Positions 45,601 through 57,194 of a DNA stretch of 64,000 nt are shown piece by piece; positions within the stretch are counted from its first letter, which is position 1, and the number at the start of each line of letters is the position of its first letter. Origin of the DNA: Trissonchulus latispiculum (taxonomy: Eukaryota > Nematoda > Enoplea > Enoplida > Ironidae); the NCBI GenBank assembly GCA_030248195.1, contig JASAND010022084.1, positions 1 through 64,000 of the forward strand. The letters are read 5' to 3'. The notes under the pieces were generated by a model that was given only the letters and a program-made list of their open reading frames with translations, was not told where the DNA came from and searched no databases. Made by a program: the position numbers and the translations under genes.

Positions 45601-46181
45601 GTTAATGCATTGCATAAACTTTACCGCACCATCAAGCTAAAAATAACTACTTGGACAAGTTATACCCATATGAATAGGAAATATTTATACTGAACACAAA
45701 TCTGAATCAAAATCAGAAATAAGAATTCTACTTTGGTTTTTTAGCCACTAAAAAGTTAAGTAGTCAAAAGCTTTAGCTTAGGATATTTGAAAAGGAGAGG
45801 GGACAAGAACAGAAAGAAAAGAAAAAGTGAAGAATATATATACGTAAGCTGAAACTAGAATGCACATTTGTGTTCAGCAAAAATGACTGAATATTTATCT
45901 CTAAATAAATTTCTAGTAAATCAGTTTGCTGTTCCTGGCTTCTAGGTATGCATTCTCTATATATACGAAAGATGGAACCCGAAAAGCTTCACGAATATAA
46001 TTATATATATATACGTATATACCCAACCCCGTAAAATTTTCATCAGCCAAAGCAATTTCACAGATAATTTGTTCCCATTCTATGTTTAAATTTTGAATGG
46101 TGGAGATTTTGAATTTTGGATAGACAAAGAAACTCACCAAAAGAAATTGGTTAACTGCAGCAGCATGTATATAGATATATA
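42648..46181. other. AT-rich gene-poor DNA with microsatellites
   Basis: Contains a CATA tetranucleotide run at about 43576-43600 and many TATATACGTATA tracts. Short open frames show no domain and are not supported as genes. Confidence 0.45.
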
Positions 46182-46566
46182 CAGGCGCGTAGCCAGGGGG
46201 GGGAATGGGGGGAATTCCCCCCCCGAAATTGTGTTGCCCCCCAGGAATTTTTTCCTGCTATGTGTAAAACGCCCATTTTTCAAAAAATTATCGCGCCGTC
46301 GGCGCGAAATAAGTGTATTGTACCGTTATAATACGTGTTTCGCGCTTAAAAACGAATACCAATTACTCTATTTGGCGTACTTTGACCACCTTCTGCATCA
46401 TTTGGGTGCATGAACACGCTCTGCGCCTTAAAAATTATTGTAGTTTCAACGAATACTCAACGAAAAATTCCCCGAAGGTCACGAAATAGAAAATTTTCTC
46501 AGCTTCTGGGACCCCCCGAAAACATTTTGCATTCCCCCCCGAAATCTTTTTCTGGCTACGCTAGTG
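46182..46566. mobile_element. hAT-like non-autonomous element, 8-bp TSD GATATATA
   Basis: Ends CAGGCGCGTAGCCAGG and CTGGCTACGCTAGTG are flanked by GATATATA (46174-46181 and 46567-46574). G/C runs border the ends, and the hairpin CGCGCCGTCGGCGCG lies inside. Confidence 0.88.
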
Positions 46567-46574
46567 GATATATA

Positions 46575-47561
46575 TACGTCAAATACCATATTACCTAGGC
46601 CATGGAGGGGGATTAGATCCAGTACCACAAAAAACGCTTAAATTTTAGCTTAAAATTACAACAAACATTAATAAACCGAAGCAAAAAATTTTACGCATCA
46701 AATTCAATTTTATTTCCAAAGACGCACCAAAATTCCACCCACTACTCCGAGAAACACCATGCCCGCCCAGGAGATATGACGACATACGCTAGGATATCGT
46801 CCCTAGCACATAGCAATGTAATGTTAAAGACAGTCAAGCCATAAACATGATTTTTCAGAACCTATATAATTAAGTCAGAATAAATTATATAATATATATA
46901 TGCACGAAGTTAGTTTTCTTTCAGCAGTTTTCTTTTCTCGTAGAAACACCAATTATACAGTTTGCCTTAGCAGACTGAAATTAGCTTTTAAACTAGAGAA
47001 AATGTAAAAGCGGCATAAAAGAGATGCAAATTATGTTCATCGTTTCAAGACTGAAAGCTGCAATAGCTAAGCTACTTATGACTAAAATTATTGGCGTTCA
47101 TCCTAAGCACACAAGTAATATCGAAGTGGTATATATATAGAATATACATAAACGTACATACATGTACGAACCAACGCAATAATGTGTCCATATTCGTGCA
47201 TATATAAATATACAGATAACTGCGGCTTATCACAACCATTGTATATGAACAATTGCACCAGAGAAAGCCTAGGTTCTTTTACTGGGTAGTCAGGCCCCTC
47301 ACTCTACCCCTCCCCTTCGTTTTTGAGCTCCCCCTCAAAATGCCACAATTTTAAGAGCCTTTAGTAAAAATTTGCAAAAATTTTTCCGCCTTCGACTGAA
47401 TTTGTTTGTCTAAAATAATCTACTTTGGCACTACACACTGTAGCCTAGTTGTAACGGTGTATATATACATACACGTATACGTACCTTAGCAAACAGGCTA
47501 ATTTTACGAATTTTTGGCTATTTTTCAGTTCAGCTAACGCCATATATACGTATATATATGT
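46575..47561. other. AT-rich spacer with TATATACGTATA tracts
   Basis: No gene seen. A degraded G/C-run repeat with CCGCCTTCGACTG lies near 47290-47420. Confidence 0.45.
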
Positions 47562-47796
47562 CTGGCTTTTTACTACAGGGGGGGGGGTGGGGGTGGGGCG
47601 GCCACCACGACTTGGGTCGCCCCTCCCAGGATTCGGGCCTTCCCCCCCAGAAATTTAAAGTGCCCGAAAAAATAGGGTTTTGAGGGTTAATTTTGACAAA
47701 TTGCCCCCCCCCCGGAAAATCGTGCCGGGGAGGGGGGGGGAACCGCCCCCCAGACTTCCCACCCCTTCCAGAAATTTTTGCCTAGGAAAAAGTCAG
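47562..47796. mobile_element. CTGG-family element
   Basis: CTGGCTTTTTACTACAGGGG at the left and CCTAGGAAAAAGTCAG at the right, flanked by TATGT and TACGT (four of five matching). The interior resembles 2543-2908. Confidence 0.7.
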
Positions 47797-47801
47797 TACG
47801 T

Positions 47802-48865
47802 CGCAGCAAATCTGTTGACAAACGCGCACATTTGCCAACAGGTACAGTCTTGCCAGGACATTTTATACGTATATATATACATGCCGTCTGATTTTATTTT
47901 AGCATTTTGTTCAGGCTGCGAAGAGAATATGGGCAAGTAAACAGCAAAATACGTAACGTGGACTTAAAATATCATAGCTTAGATAAAACACGGATTCTTT
48001 TGCATGGGGCTAAGACTTGACAGTACGTATGCGTTTGATAATTGAGGAGATGCAGAAAGCAAGCGCACAGAAGTTTCAAGCTGACAAAAGTACGAACAGG
48101 TCTGAACGTTCCCAAATCCAAATCCCAGCGTCAAGGAGATCAACACTTTAGCCAAAACATACGTTCGAAAACTGGCAGACTTTAACCTAAGTTTGCAAAT
48201 TCAGTGGAGACCAAGTTATAGAACACTGTTTGCCCTTATCAGGCAAGTCCCATAATACTACCCTCTTTTCGGATTTCGAACTAAGCATCGAAATATATAT
48301 ATAGCTAAAAACGCCCAAAAGTTTTAGCACAAAGAGTGCGTATATATATCATTAATGTTTTCGTAAGCGATTAGACAAAATCTTTTCCGCTAAATCTCTA
48401 AACATGAAATATCCATCGAAGGCAAAAGCAAATTTAAGGCACAGCTTTTGCTTTACAATCATTGATATGCAACTGACCTAAATAAAACTCAACAGTCAGA
48501 CACAAGCATGATGCATGCTATTAGTGTTTAAAATTTTTAAACATGATTAAGTGTGCAGACGTAAAACGGCGTGCGCACGTGTAAACAAAACATATTTGAA
48601 ATTTATGCGTATATAAATGATATAAGTGAAAGTATTTTTGTTTTTCAATTCATGAAACAATTTCGTGCAAATGTATGTATGCAGTATGCATGTATATACT
48701 TTATATAAACACATGTGTTACGTAGATACACGTACGCACGGGACGTGGAGATGCAAAAACAGAAAAATGCAGAGTTGACAAAGTAATGTAGGTGAGGTCT
48801 TCAGAAAAGACAAAAAACGACATCCACATGGCAGCTACATAATTTAACAACCAGTATTTTTACAG
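47802..48865. other. AT-rich 3' flank of the egghead-like gene
   Basis: No coding sequence recognised; scattered TATATA and ACGTA tracts. Confidence 0.4.
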
Positions 48866-48871
48866 TTTATT
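48866..48871 (-). promoter_or_regulatory. Candidate polyadenylation signal, egghead-like gene
   Basis: AATAAA on the minus strand 13 nt after the stop codon. If used, the 3' UTR would be very short. Confidence 0.45.
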
Positions 48872-48883
48872 CAGCACATCAAA

Positions 48884-50260
48884 CTAAACAGTATAGACTA
48901 AGGGATCTTTTGTAACAACATAAAACTGATGCTTCTGTCCAATCATGCCCCACAGGACGGCTAAATTTTCTATCCATATATTGAACGGAATGGCACATAA
49001 AGCACCAAGAGTGTAGAGTAAAAGGCGCCAGGGTTTAGCACGATAGCGACTGGCAAAGGATTTGCACACTCCAAACATGTACATGTAAAGATTAACGGCT
49101 CCTACGTAGGCACAGAGAACGTCCAACAGCCAATGGCAGGGGATGGGACAGAGACTGGCCAATAGAACGTTGGACGTCGTGAAGGGTATGGTTGCCCAGG
49201 CGTAGAGGGATAAGGCGAGGAGAAATTTGGTACGGCAGGCAATCTTGGGACTATGAACCACTAGGAAAATGCCCTGCAGCCAGCGTTTGCGTTGCTGGAG
49301 GAAGTCCCAGAATGTGAAGGGCGACTTTTCCCACATTTCCCCTTCCACAAAATCAAACGTAAAGCCGGCCTGATGAGCCATCATGGAGAAAAAGCAGTCC
49401 TCAGCCACCGAGCCGTCCGGCCCGTGATCGTAGGTGACCTGCCGTTCTGCGGCCACCTGAGTCACCACGTAGGACCCCTTCCAGCCGAAGATGGGCCGAT
49501 GAAACAGGTAGAACTGGAACCGCAGTTTCCCCATGTCATCCGCCACTCGAAAGGAGTCGGCCAGGGTCGTTACCCAATTAACAATCTCCTCATTGGCATA
49601 GGTAATGACGCCCTGACCAAACTGATGCTTTCCGTCCATGCAAAAGTTGAGGACGCCTTTCACTGAATTCTCTGTCAGCAGCGTTTCCTCGTCCAAATGC
49701 ACAATCCAGTCGTCGTCGCGCAAAATGTTCACGTCATCCTCCAGACAGTACTGTAGGGCACGGGCCTTAAACAGGGCATTGGTTTTGGTCCGGTAGGTGG
49801 TGGGGACCACAATCTTTCGAACACGACGATTCTCGGGCAGGTCAAAGTCTCTATCCGTCACAACCTCCACAATGAAATTTTCCATCCCCACACTAAGGCA
49901 TTGGTCGATGTTACGACGCACATTGGTACGAACCAGGTCCGGATAGTCGCCCTTGGTAACAATCCGTATGCAAATGAAGGGAGCCAGGAGCGGTGTGCCC
50001 TTCAGGGTTACCCGATCATTAAAGGCATTGTAGAGGAGAAGTCCCAGCATGTTGGCAATGCACTGGGGAAGAACCAGCAGCGACGCCAGACGCAGGAGAT
50101 AGAGAATGGCTGAGCCAAACCACCCGTAGGTAACCACAGGGTCAATGTCATCGCGCGGCAGAGGCCAAAAGCGGAGAGCACCCGTCAACAGTTCAAAGGC
50201 CACGATGAAGGACAGGCAACATACCACATGAATCGCGTGTCGAGCCTCACTGCTAAGCAT
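48884..50260 (-). CDS. egh: Egghead/BRE-3-like beta-1,4-mannosyltransferase, 458 aa
   Basis: Family members add mannose in beta-1,4 linkage to glucosylceramide, starting arthro-series glycolipids in invertebrate ER/Golgi membranes. The frame is uninterrupted. The first in-frame ATG is at 50260, with a stop a short way upstream, giving 458 aa, matching the usual family length of about 457. Visible GT2 features: HLDEET at residues 188-193 (metal/nucleotide-sugar acids), AED at 286-288, and QRKRW at 323-327 (the Q/RxxRW motif), plus DLVRTNVRRNIDQC near 108-121. Hydrophobic segments lie at about 9-29, 49-78, 345-371, 376-400 and 413-440, with the catalytic domain between the second and third. No internal stop or missing motif. 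The lack of introns across the whole frame is notable in a window where other genes are intron-rich; a retrocopy or loss of introns is possible. Confidence 0.93.
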   Translation of the reverse strand: MLSSEARHAIHVVCCLSFIVAFELLTGALRFWPLPRDDIDPVVTYGWFGSAILYLLRLASLLVLPQCIANMLGLLLYNAFNDRVTLKGTPLLAPFICIRIVTKGDYPDLVRTNVRRNIDQCLSVGMENFIVEVVTDRDFDLPENRRVRKIVVPTTYRTKTNALFKARALQYCLEDDVNILRDDDWIVHLDEETLLTENSVKGVLNFCMDGKHQFGQGVITYANEEIVNWVTTLADSFRVADDMGKLRFQFYLFHRPIFGWKGSYVVTQVAAERQVTYDHGPDGSVAEDCFFSMMAHQAGFTFDFVEGEMWEKSPFTFWDFLQQRKRWLQGIFLVVHSPKIACRTKFLLALSLYAWATIPFTTSNVLLASLCPIPCHWLLDVLCAYVGAVNLYMYMFGVCKSFASRYRAKPWRLLLYTLGALCAIPFNIWIENLAVLWGMIGQKHQFYVVTKDPLVYTV

Positions 50261-50284
50261 GGTATATAGATGTTGCTTGAGCAA

Positions 50285-51513
50285 GCGTCAGAAACAGCCA
50301 CAATGTTGATACGAATGTGCCGAAAAATTTCTACACCCGCAGAACAAAATGGTTTGGAAGAGTTTACTTCATCAAACGATGGATATATGTTTTGTTGTAC
50401 GGCTTAGAGAGATAGCAATGCGATAAGAAGAAAAAGAGAAGAAGGATCAGCAGAACAAAAGGCTTCAGAAAAAGGATACGTAGCTATATAATTTATTGCA
50501 GGCACGGAATCCCCAGTGAATGAGCACGATATTTATACATGAGTCAGGAAGCGAGAGAAATGAATGGATTTAACAACTATTTAACTGGAAGGAAAAACCA
50601 GAAGACACGTGTATATACGTAGTAAGAGTCAGATAAATACGTATATAAATATAATATAGTTTTGCAGCAAAAGTTTGCTAAACGTCATACAATGACTCCA
50701 TCGGTTTAGAATGAACAATCACGGCAGGCACAACAAAGAAATATATATATATAATAATATATGGTCGGGATAAAAACTTGATACAGTATATATATAGAAG
50801 CTAGACTATATGCACGTAACTGTGACCGCTGACGAACGTGCAAACAGTAACCAGCAACCGTTACCCAGAGGCTGTCGCCTAAAAAGAAAGAAACTGCGAG
50901 TATATATATATAACAAATCCTGATTTTTTGACTCATCCTCCGCCAACTTCCGGCTTCGCCCCGAAACCTCTCACCAGCGATTTTTGGAGCTAAAAAATTA
51001 GCTAAATTTAGCTAAAATTGGTCAGTTTTTTTTATAATTTTCTCTCAAATTAGATTAAAAGCGGCCTAAAACTACCTATGCAAAAACGCCTCAAACGTTA
51101 AAAACAGGCCTTGTTTTGAAGAAAAAAGGCTATATTGCAAAAAACCTTGCATCTTTGATATTCCTGAGGCCCGATTTCTAGGAGGGGGTCGAGGGGTATT
51201 CCTCATCACATTTCAGGGGCCGACCACAAAATTTCCAAAACTCCCCCCGAGACCATAGGCGTGGTTGTGCAAAAACATCTGGAACGGGTTCCGATGGAGG
51301 GAGGGGGATCGCCGAAAATTGCCCAAAAACCCCTAAATTTCCGATATTTGTGCCATTTTTTGCCACTTTCCGGGGGGGGGGAGCAAAATCTGATAATCTG
51401 GTGGGGGGGGGGGTCGCGGAAATGTCATACAAAACATATATACAGAATAAGCAATATTGTCACAAATTCTCTGCTTTCCAACTATCCTCATTCAACCGGA
51501 GGTGATATTGCCA
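50285..51513. other. 5' flank of the egghead-like gene and a G-run repeat
   Basis: 50285-50930 is AT-rich and may hold the promoter and 5' UTR. From 50938 to about 51430 lies a degraded repeat with CCGGCTTCGCC, CCATAGGCGTGG and long G runs. No gene seen. Confidence 0.45.
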
Positions 51514-51725
51514 AGGGCAGTGGCGTAGCTAGAAAAATATTTCGCGGGGGGAATTCAAAATTCTTGTCAGGGTCTTAGGGGAGGGGAGTGAGAAGCCTCT
51601 AATGAAATTTTTGAGCAGTGGCGTAGCCAGAAAAAATGTCGCGGGGGAATTTCATATTTTTGTCGAAGGTCCGGCGTGAAGAGCCTCTAGAAGCTGAAAA
51701 GTTTTTCGAAATGTTAGCTGATGTA
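51514..51725. repeat. Two tandem CAGTGGCGTAGC ends
   Basis: CAGTGGCGTAGCTAGAAAAA at 51520 and CAGTGGCGTAGCCAGAAAAA at 51615 are direct repeats about 97 bp apart, each followed by TCGCGGGGG. They look like left ends of hAT-like elements without right ends. Confidence 0.6.
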
Positions 51726-51731
51726 TATATA

Positions 51732-51950
51732 CAAGAAATAAAAATGCTCCTAAAGAGCAAAGAAAGGAATATGAGTAAACATGGAACATGTAAAATGCTA
51801 AATATTGTCGGTTGTAAATTAAGAATCAGACAAGCATGTAAAATGATAATATGAGTCTGGTGAGGTTGGAAAGTGCAGAAGACAAGTTTGTACACGCACC
51901 AATATGAGTGCATGCCAAATAGACTCATATTGGCATTATATATTAGTAGT
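51732..51950. mobile_element. Foldback family, single end
   Basis: Begins CAAGAAATAAAAATGCTCC, like the two complete foldback elements, and carries AATATGAG motifs at about 51770, 51850 and 51902. No opposing arm found. Confidence 0.65.
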
Positions 51951-51964
51951 CTGAAGGCAAGTGG

Positions 51965-52315
51965 TTGCGAATGGCCAAGTCTCGGCTTTTGGGCGAGACC
52001 GAGACTAGCAATTTTAAGCTTAAATTTAATTTCTTCCGGTTTTTAAGGCTCAGGCCCAGTATATATTCGGAGCTTTAACACATAAACACACGGTTTTCGC
52101 CCCTCGTCAGTAAATTTTTGTTACATTGACTTAAAAATTTTGCTGAAATTGGATGTTTTCAAAAAATTTCCGGTCTCGGTCCGAGACCGAGACTTTTGGG
52201 TGAGCGAAACCGAGACCGAGACTTTTGGGTGAGCGAAACCGAGACCGAGACTGGTCAAGTCTCGGCTTTTGGGCGAGACCGAGACCGAAACTCCCAACCC
52301 TGGACAGAGACGCGG
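51965..52315. repeat. GAGACC-rich repeat
   Basis: AAGTCTCGGCTTTTGGGCGAG occurs at both ends, and between them a 30-bp unit (ACCGAGACTTTTGGGTGAGC) repeats in tandem at 52185-52245. Confidence 0.7.
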
Positions 52316-52329
52316 CTTATGCAATCAGG

Positions 52330-53348
52330 TTTTTGAGTTTAAAAAGTTAAATTTTTTAACGGGGAGCGCCCGAAATTGACCTTCCCCCCAGAAATCGCCC
52401 CCTCCCGAGATTTTTGCTTCCCCCCAGGATTTTTTGGGGCCCAAATTTTTGCCAAAATATGTAGGCTAATTTTCAAACATTTTCCGGTTTAGTCGAAGGT
52501 TTTTTCGTAAAAATGGCTATTTTTAGCTTAAATCCTGGCATTTTTGAGATACAAATCTCCGTTTGCACCTATGCTTTCATCCATAGGTGTGGCTGGCGAA
52601 AAAATTGGGGATGCGGGTTTGAACAAAGTAGGGAGGGAGTCTGGCAAAAAAGGTGGAGGATGGTCGGAAAAGTATATAGATTTGGGGGGAGGGTAAGAAA
52701 AAGTACTCCCTCCCCAAAATTTGTGACCAATTTTATCCCCTCCCAGAATTTTTGACATATCCCCCCGAACCCAGGCCCCCCAGCGATTTTTTGATCCAAA
52801 AAATTAGCTAAATTTGGCCAAAAAGTGTTAGAAAAATTTTTCTAAAATTTTGACTTAAAATCACACGCATAAAACGCTAAAAACAGGCCTTATTGTGATT
52901 TAACATTTGTTTATAACATGTTATAACATTTTAACATTTAACATCATTATTGTGATTGATTTTAACATTTGATGGGGTCCTTGTCCATCAGATTTCCCAC
53001 GGAGGCGGTTCCATTGCCCCCCTTTCCTGTAGTTCAGAGTGTGTACTAACGTTTTCCAGTGGTTCAAGATGACACCCCAAAGTTGGACCCGGCCTGACCA
53101 CCATGTTGGGACCAAAAATTCAAAAATTTTCAAAGTCCCAATAAATTCGCTGAGAATCAGCAGGAGCTATGTACAATAATACACCCTTTAGGGTAGTTGT
53201 GTTGTTTAAGATAGGCTATTAAAATCCGATCTACATAGCTCATACGGTTGACTCACACTGGCGATGGGTTTTTCCCCGCATCTCGGACCGTATTTTTCCC
53301 GCCGCGCTTTAAATTCGCCTAAATTTTTAGCGAATAATTATATATATA
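52330..53348. repeat. G/C-run repeat debris
   Basis: Includes adjacent CACCTATG and CATAGGTGT ends separated by CTTTCATC (about 52565-52590), and C-run phrases to about 52790. The rest is AT-rich. No gene supported. Confidence 0.5.
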
Positions 53349-54948
53349 CAAGAAAGTAAAATGCTCCTCCGGAGCATGGAAAAGTAATATGGGTGTATGA
53401 GGTGAGATTGCTAAATTAAGAGAGGACTAGCTTTGAAAACGCTTAATATGGGCTAGGTTCTAAAAGAAAGGAGGACTAGGTTGTGGGCGAACTAATATGG
53501 GCACAGCGTCGCCGAACAACCCATATTCGCGGGCTGTAAATATTATACATTCATCATATCGATTTCTAGACTTTAAATTATAGCTCCAGATTCCAAATTA
53601 GATGAATATTCGTACTTCCATGTACAGACTCTTCCTTCGAGAAAGTCTAAGTTTACTAATGTTCATTTTATGCATTTATACAGACAGCATATATATTTAA
53701 AGAATAATTTCATAACGATTGTCCTTGACTGCAACCCTGCCGGATTGAACCAATGGTTTTGCCGCCACATCCCTAGCTTTCTGTCCGATACTTGTCATAG
53801 TCCAACTAAATTTAAGGTATGTATATGGATGGATGGATGGAATGGACTAACCGCCCCACAGTACTTAGAATCAAAAATCACGTACTGTGGACCCACCTCT
53901 GGATTGCATCAGTATGCCCCTAGGTCCCTACTACTCACACCAACAGTAAAGTATATATACGCATGTGTGTATATATACTTACAAAGCAGCATCAAAAATA
54001 AACAAAAGTAACTAAACGAGGTCTCCTCAAAGCCCCTCATAAAGATGCAATCCACAGCGATGACTCACTATATGTATATAAACCAATTTACATACTAATG
54101 TATACATAAGTAAGTTTATACTTACATTATACATATATAAAGCGTATACGCTTTATATCAATTTAAGGACAAATTCCAAAATTGTAATCAAGTGGGATTC
54201 GCCATCCCAAGTAGGCTTTGGAAAAAACAGAATTGTTTCACATATATACGTATATATATACGTATAAATATTATATATACGTATAAAAATGAAATAAACA
54301 TTTTTTGTATAAAGAGATGAAAAAACTGAAGCTTCGTATAGTCAGAATGCAAATTACAAAAGTGGCTTTAAATAGGAAAAAGATTGTATGTATGTCTTCA
54401 AAATAGAAAAACACAAAAGACAAATATCAAAAACAAAAAACATTTTGTATCTACGACACAAATGTCATAGATACGAAGTCATAACGCTGTCCCCTGGCGT
54501 CGATATCCTGCATTCTATTCTACCTACCCCGAAACTAGGGACCCCAGCCAGCACGAGCAACGAATGCTTTACATGAGAGGCAAAGAAAGAATAAGATAAA
54601 GTCAACAGAATAAAGCAAATCGTTGGACCTTGCTCGTAAATGGCTATGGTTAGCATAAAACTGACCAGGCAAACTACTACGTTCTCGCAGATTACCTATT
54701 CAACATTTTTACTCTAATGTTGACCGTTCTATATGTGACAAACGCTGAAGCGAAGCGTGCAAGCCCGCGAATATGGGTTGTTCGGCGACGCTGTGCCCAT
54801 ATTAGTTCGCCCACAACCTAGTCCTCCTTTCTTTTAGAACCTAGCCCATATTAAGCGTTTTCAAAGCTAGTCCTCTCTTAATTTAGCAATCTCACCCCAT
54901 CCACCCATATTACTTTTCCATGCTCCGGAGGAGCATTTTACTTTCTTG
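53349..54948. mobile_element. Foldback element 2, 187-bp near-identical TIRs
   Basis: TIRs at 53349-53535 and 54762-54948 differ at only about two or three positions, so this copy is young. They start CAAGAAAGTAAAATGCTCC, contain the palindrome GCTCCGGAGC and three TAATATGGG motifs followed by CCATATTCGC. The 1.2-kb interior has AT-rich tracts and one open segment with exon-like borders (see separate entry). No target duplication recognised. Confidence 0.88.
53684..53817 (+). other. Exon-like open segment inside foldback element 2
   Basis: Follows TTTATACAG and is open to an AAG|GTATGT donor at 53817/53818. A 45-nt putative intron follows, then another open stretch to about 53950 in the same phase. 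The translated part includes ITIVLDCNPAGLNQWFC, vaguely like the start of TFIIH p34-type proteins, but I do not trust that. It could be a captured gene piece or chance. Confidence 0.25.
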
Positions 54949-54961
54949 TCCTCTTAACACT

Positions 54962-55268
54962 TTAAAGATTCTCTGACAATATTCCAATATTGTTAAACAT
55001 TGGCCTTAAGATTAGCTCGTATGTCGAGGCCGAGGGAGAATTGACAAGGCAAGGCCTCCATGAACGAACTTCCCCATCAAAAAAGTGGATCCCCCTTTCG
55101 GTACCAAATTTTGCAGTGAAAAAATCAGAAAGCGAAATTTTCAAAATTTCTCTTGTTTGACTTAACTAGTTTTTAATTGGTTGCCAAAGCTTAATTTTCC
55201 TGCTAATGATGGATGCGTTTCCAGTGAGATTATATAATGAGTTAAGAAGGAGCCGAGCATCCCGCAGC
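54962..55268. other. Spacer next to the satellite
   Basis: No gene recognised; the minus-strand open frame of 60 codons has no known domain. Confidence 0.35.
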
Positions 55269-56766
55269 GTATTTACAGTACACAGGACTTATGTGGCCAC
55301 TTTTCGTGGTTGGTACAATGACAAAAGTTGTTCGTCTCGCCAAGGGCTTTCATTTGAAACAAAACATGACCACCTTTGAAGACTTTCATTTTTGACCCAC
55401 ACCGGACCCACTGGGGGTGGGGCACCCACCCACAGGTCGGTGGGGCCACTTTTGTGGGTGGCAAAATGACAAAAGTTGATCGCCTCGCCAAGGGCTTTCA
55501 TTTGATACCAAACTTGACCACTTTTGAAGACTTCCATTTTTGACCCACACCGGACCCACAGTGGGTGGAGCACCCACCCACAGGTCGGTGGGGCCACTTT
55601 TTGTGGGTGGCATATTGACAAAAATTGATCGCCTCGCCAAGGGCTTTCATTTGATACCAAACTTGACCACTTTTGAAGACTTTCATTTCTGACCCACACC
55701 GGACCCACTGTGGGCGGGGCACCCACCCACAGGTCGGTGGGGCCACTTTTTGTGGGTGGCATAATGACAAAAGTTGATCGCCTCGCCAAGGGCTTTCATT
55801 TGACACCAAACTTGACCACTTTTGAAGACTTTCATTTTTGACCCACGCCGGACCCACTGTGGGTGGGGCACCCACCCACATGTCGGTGGTGCCACTTTTT
55901 GTGGGTGGCATAATGACAAAAGTTGATCGCCTCGCCAAGGGCTCTCATTTGATACCAAACTTGACCACTTTTGAAGACTTTCATTTTTGACCCACACCGG
56001 ACCCACTGTGGGTGGGGCACCCACCCACAGGTCGGTGGGGCCACTTTTTGTGGGTGGCATAATGACAAAAATTGATCGCCTCGCCAGGGGCTTTCATTTG
56101 ATACCAAACTTGACCACTTTTGAAGACTTTCATTTTTGACCCACACCGGACCCACTGTAGGTGGGGCACCCACCCACAGGTCGGTGGGGCCACTTTTTGG
56201 AGGTGGTATAATGACAAAAGTTGATCGCCTCTCCAAGGGCTTTCATTTGACACCAAACTTGACCACTTTTGAAGACTTTCATTTTTGACCCACGCCGGAC
56301 CCACTGTGGGTGGGGCACCCACCCACAGGTCGGTGGGGCCACTTTTTGTGGGTGGCATAATGACAAAAGTTGATCGCCTCGCCAAGGGCTTTCATTTGAT
56401 ACCAAACTTGACCACTTTTGAAGACTTTCATTTTTGACCCACACCGTATATACCCACTGTGGGTGGGGCACCCACCCACAGGTCGGTGGAGCCACTTTTT
56501 GTGGGTGGCATAATGACAAAAGTTGATCGCCTCGCCAAGGGCTTTCATTTGACACCAAACTTGACCACTTTCGAAGACTTTCATTTTTGACCCACACAGG
56601 ACCCACTGTGGGTGGGGCACCCACCCACAGGTCGGTGGGGCCACTTTTTGTGGGTGGCATAATGACAAAAGTTGATCGCCTTGCCAAGGGCTTTCATTTG
56701 ATACCAAACTTGACCACTTTTGAAGACTTTCATTTTTGACCCACACCGGACCCACTGTGGGTGGGC
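55269..56766. repeat. 149-bp satellite array, about 10 copies
   Basis: GGGCTTTCATTTGATACC starts at 55343, 55492, 55642, 55790, 55939, 56088, 56237, 56386, 56539 and 56688, so the unit is 149 bp, one copy having a 4-bp GTATAT-type insertion. Because 149 is not a multiple of three and the minus strand has few stops, each minus-strand frame stays open over nearly three units, producing a staircase of overlapping 120-197-codon frames with the same peptide (GPTDLWVGAPPTVGP). These are artefacts of the repeat. Confidence 0.95.
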
Positions 56767-57194
56767 GCTGTGGGTCAGGGGTCACATCCACCGACCTCAG
56801 CAGTATGCTCATCGTTTTCAGCGACCCCGATTTACTATATATGGGTACCACCCCAAGGCCGAAAAACGCCATTTTTAGTGACTTTTAGGCCATTTCTAGT
56901 AAAAGTGGGACTTAGAAACTTTTCGCCAAAACAGGAGAAAAAAATGCAAAGTTTGGGCCTATCTCCTGAAAGGTACAGAGCGAAATTAAAAAATCTTTAC
57001 TTTGTGTGCATTGGCCGAAATATTCAAATAAAATAAACCAAACCGATCTAGCTGCTAGCCTGTGAAAAAAAGTCCACCACAACCGAAGTGCCAAAATAGC
57101 GAAAGTCCGACTTTGGGGCCTTGGCACAGAGCCAAAATTGGCCAGGTGCCAAAATGACCAAAAAAGGTAGCATGGGGGGATACTGTCTGCCAAC
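56767..57194. other. Spacer, no gene seen
   Basis: Short frames only. It has G-poor, AT-rich sequence and no recognised repeat. Confidence 0.35.

Noticed and set aside
49292..49666. 124-codon plus-strand frame
   Set aside because: Antisense shadow of the egghead-like gene.
53670..54011. TFIIH p34-like N-terminus
   Set aside because: Only a short VLDCNP phrase recalls it; the following residues do not fit, so I kept it as an unidentified exon-like segment.
55289..56872. Overlapping minus-strand frames of 120-197 codons
   Set aside because: They are the same peptide read through a 149-bp satellite in successive frames, with no domain and no start context.
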